From Linnemannia elongata (taxonomy: Eukaryota; Mortierellomycota; Mortierellomycetes; Mortierellales; Mortierellaceae): a stretch of DNA of 64,000 bases. Position 1 is the stretch's first letter. The number at the start of each line of letters is the position of its first letter. Positions 52,001-62,664 of the stretch are shown piece after piece. Location: contig JAXBDG010000010.1 of assembly GCA_036320915.1 (NCBI GenBank), positions 2,046,001 to 2,110,000 on the forward strand, read 5' to 3'. The position numbers were made by a program, and so were the translations under genes. The notes beneath the pieces are model-generated. The model worked only from the letters and a program-made list of their open reading frames with translations. It did not search any database and was not told where the DNA came from.

Positions 52001-55000
52001 CTACTCCCTCCAGTCTGGAGAATCGCATCCAAGAACATGCGTCGCCTGCTCCACCTCAGTATCCGTCACCACCGCAGCAGCAGCAGCATCCAGATCCTGC
52101 ATCGCCTGCTTCTCATCAAACACCTCCTCCACTTTTGTCGTGGTGAATCCCTGCTGCTTTTGTTGCTTCTTGGCCTGTTTCGCCAACTTGCGTTTATCCT
52201 TCTTTGACTGTGACTTTGCTGCCTTTGCCGCAGCTTCATCATTCCCAACATTCGACGCAACGGTAGCAGACTTTTCCGAGATCTCCTTCTCCCTCAAGGC
52301 AGCAGTCTTCTGGATCGACTGACGGCGCTCGAGCATCTGTCGTGTCAGGACCTTGGGCTCATAGGGGCTCGGGTTCATCGAGTTATAATCGTCCACTACA
52401 AAGGGAGATTCCTCCTTCTCCATCTCGAGGTACATGTCCATCTCCTCGTCGATCATCTGGGCCGCAGCAGCTGCAATCTTCTCGGATCCGCCGAGGTCAA
52501 AGAAATGGTCGCGGGCGTCAAAGAGGAGGTCGGTCCCGGAATGTGCGTCATCGCCGATGGAAGCCGTCTCGGATCCAAAAGTGTAGCCTTCGGAGTAGAG
52601 GTCTCGACGGCGCATGAGTTCTTCGCGAGTGAGCATTGAAGGTGACTCGGGTGAGAGGAAGTCACCGATACTGTCGCGAGGTGAGCCTGGACGCTGCTGC
52701 TGCTGTTGCCGATCCGACGATCGCTGGCGGTGGTGATGACTGTACTTGCCACTACTGTTCAACATGCTCAACGAGTTGGTCGATCCAGACTTGCGAGCTG
52801 CTCCAAGGTTCGAAGCCAAGGCGGAGCTGGCATCCTGGTAGACATCGTGTTCATCGTTGGCCGAGTACTGTCCCCAGACAATCGAGTGCTCCTGTGCGGC
52901 TGTGTTATGAACATCCGGGAACCGCGCTGCTGCTGCAGCTGCCGAAGACGAAGATCCAGATCCACCAACACCGCTTCCAAACTGCGCTTGAAGCTGCTGC
53001 CTCTCCAATGCATTCAATCCCGGGTGCGACCCAATTTTGGCAATCGAGTGTCCACCTGCCCCAAACGCTCCCGCATACTGGGCCGAATTCCGTCCACTCA
53101 AAGAACCCGCCGACCCAGACCCATTTCCATTCCCAGACTGGTTCAACGCACCCTCCCTGGAGTTATTGCCACTTCTCGTGAGCGCATTCTTGATAGACCG
53201 CAATCCGGCTCCAAAATCATAGCTACGCGAGAGTTCCTGGAACCGGTTTTTGCCTACAGATCCTGCAGAAGGTGTAGGACGTTTGAGTAAGTTACCGGCG
53301 GCGATGGAGGTTGGGGAGTGTTGGTGATAGTTGCGACTGGGACTGTCGGGGTCGTGGAGGTAGGTTGCTGTTGGGGGCGGAGAGTGAATGGTGTTCAGGA
53401 ACGTGCGGTCGAAATGAATCGGCGATCCCTTTCTTATCGGCAGATCTATTATCACATTCCATATAAACAAAATTTTAGATGTTAGCACCATGTAATAGAA
53501 TCAAAAGTTGCTCTGGGTCAAACAAATGAGAGAAATGCAATTTACCTCGCTGGTGGTAGCCGTCGTTGGGATGATCAACTCGAGAGTCATTCCGTCCACC
53601 TTGGTTAAAACCTTTCTCATAGTACCGACGGTAGATCGTGAACCCAGCAATGGCACCCATCACCAACAAGATCGGAACCGCAGCCATCAAGACAGTGCCC
53701 TTGTGAGCGTGCGCATTGTCGCCTGCAGCCTCTCCCTCCGCCTTTGCCGCATCCTTGTCGACAGGGTGACCCTCACTGGCTTTGCCCAAGTTCTCAACAG
53801 ACTTGGCGGGATCGGCATTGTCACTAGATCCACCCTGGATCAGAACCCGCTGGCCTGGGCTGTTGCCAGAAGTCTCGGAGTGACCCAGGGTCTCATGGAC
53901 AAGGATTTTTGAATCATCGACCTTCTTACCCTTGTCATCAGCAGCAACGGCAGGCTTAGAGATGCTGATTTTGGGCTCATCCTTGTTGATCGCATAGATA
54001 CCCTGGGCAGAAGGTGTGTCGGCACGGATAGAGACCAGCGGCGCAACAACCGCCTCTGCCTCCGCGTCCACCTTCTTATCCGCCTCTGACGAGACAGAGA
54101 TGGCATCGCGCTTCTGCGCCTTGTGGTGGTGATGGTGATGATGCTTCTTGGATCCCCTCTCCCGTCGACTCAAGTGTCGTGTCTCCAAAGTACTCCTCAC
54201 CAACACATCCCCAACCTCAGCATCAACCTCAGCATCACCATCAACAGCCGCATCGTCATCCAGATCATTGACAATACGAATATTATCAACTGGCGCTGAT
54301 CCAAGACCATGGTCATCCCACGAGACACAGTCGGGCTCCTGTACAGCAGCCGAGGCAGCCCATCGCTTGGGGTCTAATGCTGCGGGAGGGAAGAGGTGGT
54401 CCCGGATCCTTGATATCATGATCGATGCTTCATTATCCTCGTTGTTGTTGGTCGATCCCTCTGCGTGCAGTTTTTGGAATGGTTCTGAGCAGATCCTCTC
54501 CACACGCTCCCTATTAATCCCCCCCAACCAGTGTAGTTCAACATATTATTGTGTGTTAGCGTAAGCCATACGGTTCTTGCAAGGATAAATCTAGCTACTT
54601 TTTTTTTCCTTTTTCCCTCTTGGATGCCTTACCTGACGGATTGACAGACTGGAAGGACTTGTTGCGTCTGTCCTTTACACTTGGGGAACTCGACCAGACA
54701 CAAAGCCTCTTGCAGGACCTGTAGACAAGACGCCTGCAAATCATTCAACTCCTTCGGCACCGCATCAATATGCTCTGCACGCAGCCATCCCCATAGTCGA
54801 AAAGTAAAACGTTAGATATATGTATACAGCGGTATGCTTTTTCCATCACGCAATGAAAAACTGAGGGGAGGGGGGAGTACCTTGGATACGCATCTCGGCG
54901 CGGATGGGGGATTGGATGTTGGTGAGGTACTGGATCGAGGGACAAAGAGTCGATTCTTGCTTCAGGATCCTGCATTCCCCTGCTGCTTCCATGGAAGGAG

Positions 55001-55286
55001 TCTTTGCACTAGCAGCGGTAGCAACATGCCCTCTCACTGTCACCGCTGTTGTGTGTGTTGATACAAACGTGTAAGAAAAAAAAAGGGACAACACAAGGAA
55101 TTTTGTATTGATCAGGTGGATGCTCGAGATTGGAATCTTTTTGGTGCTGTGGGTGTGTGTGGCATTAGAAAATGGGGATCGCGATCAAAATGTGTGGAAA
55201 ACAGATGCCTTCTACTTACCGGCACTCACAGAGGAGGCAAGGACAGATAGCGCTGCCGAAAGAGACAAAAGAACTGTCGTCTTCAT
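52001..55286 (-). CDS. Single-pass membrane protein with Frizzled-like cysteine-rich ectodomain, five exons
   Basis: Exons are 55220-55286, 54881-55045, 54633-54774, 53546-54510 and 52001-53445. The total is 2784 bases, 927 residues. A signal peptide covers residues 1-22 (MKTTVLLSLSAALSVLASSV). Residues 47-186 hold eight cysteines (47, 57, 94, 103, 110, 121, 132, 186). The central spacing C-x8-C-x6-C-x10-C-x10-C is the Frizzled CRD pattern, and VCQSVRERVERIC parallels the Frizzled PCRSVCERA..GC motif with the inner Cys replaced by Arg. An acidic/His-rich stalk follows (KKHHHHHHH), then a membrane helix near 395-418 (VLMAAVPILLVMGAIAGFTI) and a ~500-residue cytoplasmic tail with a Lys-rich, coiled-coil-prone part (QSKKDKRKLAKQAKKQQKQQ). 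Related CRDs occur in fungal Mid1. The ligand and function are unknown. Confidence 0.85.
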
Positions 55287-57315
55287 ATTGTCTCTTTTTT
55301 CTCTCTTCTTGTTTGTTAGAAAGGAGTTGAGATGTGTGTGTTAGGTCGTTCCTTAGGTTGGCGAGTCCTTTTTTTACGCGTGCTGATTTGATCAGAGTGT
55401 TGGTGTCGCGTCGTGGGTGGAGATCAGGGCAGGAGGAGTGGATCAAGGTACGGGAGGGTGGATCGCGGGAGAGGAATGAAATACGGAGGGTTGAGATGAA
55501 AGAGCGGCGTCAAGGAAGGGTAGGGTCGCCAAAGAGGTATATCGTCAAGTAAAACAAGCAAGGTACAAAAAGAAAGATTGAAGGGTATCTGGAACAGGGT
55601 ATATGAGAAGAGGTAAATCCAAAAAGTGAAAAAAAGCGTACGTCAATGGGAAAAGGGCGGGAAGAGGCAAAGAAGTTTCGAGAGAAAAGAAGGAAAGAAA
55701 AGAGGAGGTGAACGCGAGAAAAGTGAAAAGAAAGAAGAGAAAGAAGAAAGGGGGACTCAAAAGACAAGGCAATGAAGAAGGTTCATTATTGTCATTGTTC
55801 ATTTGTCTCCATCCTCGACTTATCGTTCATGTCCTCGCCTTTGTTTTCTTTCTACACCAGTTTTGCAGCATATGAATGAAGACCTTTTTCATTACCCTTT
55901 GTCCTTTCTCATATCTCCTTTTTCCAATCTAGCAAACAATGGAATGTAATCCCTCCCTCTTTCTCTTCCTTCCTCCCTATCCTGTCGCAACGAAATCGAA
56001 AAAAAAGAGAGAAAGGAAAAAAAGGAGTGGGGGTGTGGATGAGGTTTTGTCTTCTACCTCTGTGGTTTGAATGACCACTTCCTTGTATTATGTCGTCTTG
56101 CTCAGCTTGGATCGTAATATGGGCTAGGGGGGCACTACTTCACCAAAGGCAATGAACGAGGAAGAAATTCCAATTCGGACGTCCCCTTTCTTCACTCGCG
56201 CCCTAACATTGCCTTTTTGCTCTGCTTTGATAACCCACCCCACATCGTGTCATCGCTCATGAAAGAATCGGAATAAGGCCAGTCGAGGTAGTCTGCCCCA
56301 GCATAAAAAGCATCGCCCACTCACACGACAAAAATAGGTTCCAAGAAACAAAACCCAAGAGTCGACAACTGCTGAAGACGCTAGCGATTATTAGAGCTCC
56401 TCCGCTCCCTAATGGTAATGCCAAGATCCATCAAAAGCAGTTGACCAATGCACCAGCTCTCTTCCTTCATGGCAAGGCAAAACTTCCTCCCCCCTATCCG
56501 TTAACAACTCTCCAAGCACTCTCCCGAAAGGATGAGAACACAAGGACGGCCAAAGATGTGGTTTAATTTTGGCCTCTTCCTCTTCTAGTTGAACCAGCAC
56601 CACCACAACAAGCGTCGCCCTTCGGCACTTTTTTTTTCTTGGGGACAGCTTGTCTCTGCGCCATAAATAGCAACCAGACAAAATGAGGTGCAGGGATCCT
56701 ACATACTACCTGTACCACACACACCCTTACCGTTTTCTTCGTCTTGTGTTCCTTTAATTGCCTGTCTGTTCCCTCTTTTTTTATTTTTCTCTCTCCTGTC
56801 CCACGCGAGCACTGTCAGAGCTAGGAGGCCTTATTTTTGAGTGCAGAGGTCGTTGAGGGTGCAGGGGGCAGGACCCTGTCCGTGTGTCCCGTCAACAAGA
56901 AACCCTACCTAGTCTATCTTTCTCAATCTGCTCTCACCCTTCCTTCTCTCTCTCTCTCTTCTCTCCCTTGACACTAACCAACCCAAAAGCGATGACGTTC
57001 TGACCAACCCTACCCGATCCCCTCAGAAATAAACAAGAGCACTGAGATAAAGCCATCCAGGGTCCTTCTCAAAAAACAGAGCTAGAGCTAATTGTTTCTT
57101 CCTTGTCTTCAATAGAAACGCTTACATCCATTACGAGGAAACAGTATTATTAGTAGTATATTTACAACTATTTTTTTTTTGAACCGAAAAAGAATAAGTG
57201 TATGTGTGCAAATGTAGATGATAGTTATGATAGGTGAAAATGGGTAAATTGAGCAGATGAACGACAAGGCCAAACAACGGGGGTAGAGAACAAAAAAGGA
57301 AAAGACAAGAGTTTT
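55287..57315. other. 2 kb intergenic region, no gene seen
   Basis: Promoter of the Frizzled-like gene (GA-rich on the plus strand at 55560-55780) and 3' flank of the gene at 57316. Short frames near 56409-56681 show no recognisable protein. Confidence 0.5.
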
Positions 57316-58551
57316 TTATCGACGAGCATGACCATAGTCTTCATATCCCTGATGCTGGTATCCGCCTCCAACATTCGAGTGTGCATACCCTGCGTCCTGT
57401 CCACCATATCCACCGACCTGCGAACCGCCATATCCACCACCAACCTGGGAACCACCATATCCACCTCCAACCTGGGATCCACCATAATCGTGTTGTCCAG
57501 CGCCATAAGCAGTGTTATCATACCCATGATCATACCCATGGTCATAACCTTGATGGTCATAAGCCGGTTGCTGTCCATAACCATCATGTCCTCCATGTCC
57601 GTATCCACCCTGCGCAGCTGCATCATTGGCATAGCCAGCATCATAGTACTGGTCGTCCGCGGGGAGAGAAGCGTTGGCATTGTAGGGCGATTTGGTGGGT
57701 GCTGGTTCTGCGGGCTGATCTCCCAGGTTGCGAAGGAAGACTGTGTCGGATTCGTAGGTCCGAGGGTAGTCCTGATAGTCGTCTCCTCCAATCTTTCTCT
57801 GGAAATCTCTCGATGGCTATTGTTTGTTTTGTTTGTTTGGAGTTCGAGGTGAGGTAATGGGTGGAGGTTAGTTTTCTAGAACAAACAACCACTACAAGAA
57901 CAGGATGACTTCATGTAACCATGTATATCACACAAGAGTATCTAAGGTGGGTACAAAGACAATACAATAAGAGACACTCCGGACAGACTGAAAACAAAAC
58001 AAAAAAAAAAGACTTACAGAGAGCTTCCACTTTCTAAAGACCCAGATACCAATGGCAGCAGCAACGACAACAGAGCCAACAACAATACCAGCCGTCGCAA
58101 GGTTGGTGCCCGTTGACTTCTCACTAGTGCCCGTCGGTATAGGCGTAGCGGTAGTAGAGACAGTAGCAGTGGCAGAGCCAGTGGTCACAATACCAGTTCC
58201 TGTTCCAGGCCCCCTAGAAGATGAACCTTTGGATTGGCTAGGCTGCACTACTTGTGATGTTGTAGTAGTCGTCGTAGGTGGGACTACTGGAGGATTGGTT
58301 GTGACGGGTGGGTTCGTTGTTATGACTGGATCGGTAGTAGTAGTAGTTGTTGTAGTGGTTGTTGTTGTAGTGGTTGTTGTGGATGTCCCGCCACTGGGAT
58401 CGCCTGTGGAGGGGCCGGCTGGATCTGTGGCAGCGGGTGTGGCGTTGGGCTCGGCAGCGATGGGGATGACATCTCCCAACGACTGTGCTGTCACCGATGT
58501 AGCTACGAGTGCCAATACCAAGAGGACCAGCGTCGACTTTTTCAGCAGCAT
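57316..58551 (-). CDS. Single-pass membrane protein with mucin stalk and Gly/Tyr repeat tail, two exons
   Basis: Exons are 58018-58551 and 57316-57816. Donor GTAAGT and acceptor ATAG join in phase 0; the product is 344 residues. A signal peptide covers residues 1-22 (LLKKSTLVLLVLALVATSVTA). A Thr-rich stalk of ~110 residues includes a long pure Thr run, likely O-mannosylated. The membrane helix is near 151-172 (AGIVVGSVVVAAAIGIWVF) with a basic stop (RKWK). The tail starts PSRDFQRKIGGDDYQDYP and ends in Gly/Tyr/His-rich repeats: YDHGYDHGYD, then three copies of GGSQVGGGY or a close variant. Long frames in the other phases of exon 2 are shadows. Its tail composition resembles the protein at 18046-19539. 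The plan is that of a wall-stress sensor or mucin, but without a folded head domain. Confidence 0.85.
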
Positions 58552-60000
58552 CTTTTTTTTTTTTGATTGTGCGTATATGTATGTGTGTTGGTTGTAGTTA
58601 TCTGCCTATGGTTGTCAGGTAGGGTAGTTGAGGTTGAGTGATGAGTTAGATAAATGTGTGAGTGTGAGGGGGATTGAGGTATATTAGAGTTATAAGGTGA
58701 GTAGAGAGTGGAGAGAGAGAAATGATGAGTGTATGAAAGGGAGGAGGGAAGAAAGAGAAGTGAAAAGGGAAGGAAAGGAAAGGAAAGAAGAAAGAAAAGA
58801 CGAAACGAATGAATTCAAAATGTTATTAATATCCTTTTTTTTGATATTGGCTGAGACACCCAGGAGTTATAAAACAAAGTATGCTCAGGAACAAGGGGAT
58901 AGAACGATTGAACAAAAAAATATAATCGCCTCTTTGGAACGGCGAAAGAGTGGGGGATTGGATGAGAGGAGGGGCATATGATATGCGATGTGTTTGTTTC
59001 TCAACTCTGGGGGTGAGGGGTCATAAACACAGTTAGAAAGCAAAGCAGGGGTTGCAATAAGGCAACAGTGTTAAAAAGTGTTCATTTTTTACCATGCTCC
59101 AACCATTGTTCCCTTTTCTCTCTTTTCTTTCTTGCAATGGGTCATATCACATTGCTTTTCTGCCATCTGTATGCCTTGCAGTTGCATTTTGCAACGGCCA
59201 TCTCCTGGATATAACAGCCACCGAACAACAACTGTAAAGAGTCAAAGCAAGCATGACAAGCACGCCGTTGTCCCATCTCACTTTGTTGACGCCCACTTGT
59301 ATCAAAGAGGTGTATGTGGCACATAGTACACACATTAATCAATAAAGGAAGTAATATATAATAATGAACCATCCTCCTTCTATCCCTTTCTCTCCTCTCC
59401 TTCAGGTAACCATGTCTTCAGAATGAATGGATGAATGAGAGAAAGTCGATAATAAAAAAAGAATAAAAAAAAAAGGGAGCCCAGAACGCCCAGCTTGTAA
59501 ATGTGTAGGTCGGCGGAATGAAAAAAGAAAAAAAAATAACAATAACAGAAATAGCCGCATTGGCACCCCCACCAGACACTCACAGGCACACGAATACAAA
59601 CACCCGCTGTGGCCAACCCACGATATCCAATATTATCGGCTGTAGTGTGTTGTTTTTGTTGTTGTTGTTGTTATTGTTGTTGTTGATGTTGTGCACATCA
59701 TCATCGGTCGAGGAGGAGGAAGGCAGGTGTGAGCCCTTGCAGAAAGAAGAAAAGGGCACACAAGGTTTAAAGGATTATTTTTCCCTTTGTGAAAAGAATA
59801 GTTCCGAAGCACACTGAGTAACTGCCTGCTCGTTGCATGGTTGTTGTTTGCCAATTGCTGGAAAGGAGTTGAATGAATGTGAGCAAGAGCTCATAGTGTG
59901 TTCGTTTTTAGATCAGGGTGCAATAGTGTGCCAACTCTGTTTGTTGTTTGTATTTTCTCCGCTGTGCTCCATGGTTGACCCATGGGTGTGCATTCTTGAT

Positions 60001-60003
<3 letters not shown>

Positions 60004-60038
<35 letters not shown>
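60004..60038. repeat. Homopolymer T35
   Basis: A run of 35 thymines in intergenic sequence. Confidence 0.95.
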
Positions 60039-60039
<1 letters not shown>

Positions 60040-61776
60040 TTGATCGTTGTTGTTGGTGGTGTGTTGGTCGTTTGTATGTGATAGGGAGAAATGAGACCAA
60101 GGAGAGAGAGGTGCCTGTACCTTGAAAGGGGAAGGGACGGTGTGTTTGAGGTGGTTATGAAGGTCGGTGAGACTGAGAGAGGAGAGAAACAAAGTGGGGC
60201 GTTGATCAATGAAAGTGTGAGGTGTGAAGAATGAAGGGAGAGTGAATGAATGCGAGTGGAATGAATGAAAGAGAAAAAAAAGAAAAGAAAGAGAGAGTAG
60301 AGAAGCAAAGAGAAAAGAAAAGAGAAGAAAGGGCAGCGATAACAATAGGGGGGACAGCACAAGGAAGACAATGCATCGGCCTTTTGTTTTCTTTCCCTTC
60401 GCTCCTCTTTCATATTCACTGCCCTTTTCTTCTCTCTTACCCCTTCCCTCTTCCTGTGTGGGTGTTGACCCTTGATCCAATTCGTCCGTCAAGACAAGTC
60501 CCCGCCCAACCCGCCCTTCTTATATAGTAACAACAGCCCTGGTCCAAGTAGTGGCATTGGGCAATTGGGCCAGGGGCAAACAAAGAGAAAAGAAAAGTGG
60601 CCTGGGTCATCCATTTCTACTTTTACTCGTCCATACTTCCTTCCTTCTCTGCCACTTTTCAAAGTGATCAAATGGAGGGAGGAAGTGATCAAATCATTCA
60701 TTGTACGTACCTTATCCGTCTAAGATATGTCTCTATCACTGATATCACTTGACCATGGATCTGTGGATGCGCCTAGCTTCCCCGATCACATTCAAGCAAA
60801 GAACCTAAAGCATCGCCTCCCTCCTCTTTCCCTCTTTCCCCCTTCCTCACTGCCAACGAAACCCACCTCATCACAAACAAACAATCAAACAATGGAAACA
60901 GCAAAGAGCAACATAACGCAATTGATCAATGCCTAAAGAAAACCGAAAAAAAGAGTCCAGGCAACACAGATTCTTCCTCTACCCGTTCTTTCTTCCTTTC
61001 TTCCTATCTTTCCTTCAAACCTCAAATTCTTCCATGCCTCATCAAAAGCAACAACATCAATTACCTGGAATAAAGTAAAATGGCAATGGTCTTTTCATAG
61101 GCAAGGTATCAGCCACTCGTGGTCCTTATCGACCACTCTCCCTTTTTCCTCAATTGTCTGATCATGTCATGTCATTCTACTTCCACGTTCAAAAATATAT
61201 GATTTGATATGTGAACGTGCACAGTGTACGGAATCTGCGTGCTTTTCTTGCCCACATGCACAAACACACCTTTCTTCGTACACGCACACACACACGCCCA
61301 TCTGCATCCAAGACCTAATCTAATTTTGGCCCAATGAGTAATGTCCTGACTGTGGATGAGTGACCCTTTATTTATTTTTCTCTCTTTTTTTCTTTGGCCG
61401 ATCTAGTCTAGCAAATCAGAGTCTTCATGGTCCCTCTATTCCTCTCTTACTGTTATCTTCTTGTGTGCTTGGGCTTTGAACTGCAAGGGGGAAACAAACA
61501 ACGAGAAAGGAGGGGCCCCCTTTTTATTTCGCATTGGCACCACATTCATAGAGCCGAGAGGAGCAATTGAAAAGGGGCGAGTATACACCCAGGTCAAGCG
61601 AGATATGTCTTCCCTCTGTCCTCCAAGATTGTTCCCTCCGCTTAAACCGATTGGAAATTAATTTAAATGAAATCTATCAAAACCCCAAGGCAGTGCGTCC
61701 AGACCCCCCCCCCCCTGTTTGTATCTCATTGTTGCGAATTGTATCATTTTTCAAAAACGGAAGATACATCCGTCGT

Positions 61777-61796
61777 CCCCCCCCCCCCCCCCCCCC
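61777..61796. repeat. Homopolymer C20 (G20 on minus strand)
   Basis: Twenty cytosines in a row, with a shorter C12 run at 61704-61715. On the minus strand both can form G-quadruplexes. Confidence 0.95.
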
Positions 61797-62664
61797 TTCC
61801 TCTCCTCCCGCCGCGCCTCCACCTCCGCCTCCATCTTCTTTTTACGCCCTCCGACTTCTTTCTTTCCCCTTCCCTCCCATCCTTCATGAAAATAAAAACA
61901 TTTACACTCATCTCCGACAAACAATCAGCTCCGAGCGAGTTTGCAACAAATAAAACAAACTTATCGCCCACACGCACCCATTCAGTCCGTCCCCCCCTCC
62001 ACCTGTTTCTCCTCTGACCCACACCCAAGAAAAAAAAAACACAATTGTTCCAAAACTCCAAAAACAAATTGTTCATCTATCCCAACACAGCCCATCATCT
62101 CCCTCCCTTCGTTCACTTGCTGCTTTGTTTATGTCTTACGCCTTGAATTGCAATATTGTACTCCAAAGGCAAGTGTAATGTTTCCGAACAAAAAAAAACA
62201 AAACAAGCAAAGCTTAACCCACGACAAAAACAAACAAAAAGCAAAAGCAAACACAACTCACTCCTGCACTGTCATAGAATCCCTTCATCGATCTCTTTCT
62301 CTCTCTCCCTCCCTCTCCTCCAAACCGATCGCGCGCCTTCAAAATTTCCGCGCGGCAGCGTGGAGTATTATTCTTCAATTGGTGGCAGCAAATTAAGGAC
62401 CGCCCTACTCTCCAACCATGTTCAATTGCTCAGATCATGGAGCATTTGGGTGCGTCCCTCGCTTAATTCGACTATTTTTGTGAATTCTTGTGCATGTGTA
62501 CACCGACATCCACATCCGCAATCAACCTTGCTTCCCCCTGCCTGCGAAAAGAAAAAAAAAAGTACATGTATGTATATGCAATTGATGTTGCTTTAATTCA
62601 GAGCCCCATGCACCACAAATGAAAACTAAAATACAAAAAATGAAAGAAAACAATGAAAAAGGAA

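Larger units (their letters stand above)
58552..62664. other. 4.1 kb intergenic region, no gene seen
   Basis: Both flanking genes are on the minus strand. It holds GA-rich sequence at 58690-58800, a TTG microsatellite near 59650-59690, T35 at 60004-60038, GA-rich sequence at 60270-60340, and C-rich tracts at 61704-61715 and 61777-61796. No coding content is recognisable. Confidence 0.5.

Noticed and set aside
56409..56681. 90-residue minus frame
   Set aside because: No domain, no splice support, and an atypical composition for this genome's real exons.
57225..57791. 188-residue minus-strand frame rich in Met and Asp (DMVDRT, DMVVPRL)
   Set aside because: It is a frame-shifted reading of exon 2 of the 57316-58551 gene. 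Splicing from 58018 to 57816 gives a phase-0 frame with clean GGSQVGGGY repeats.
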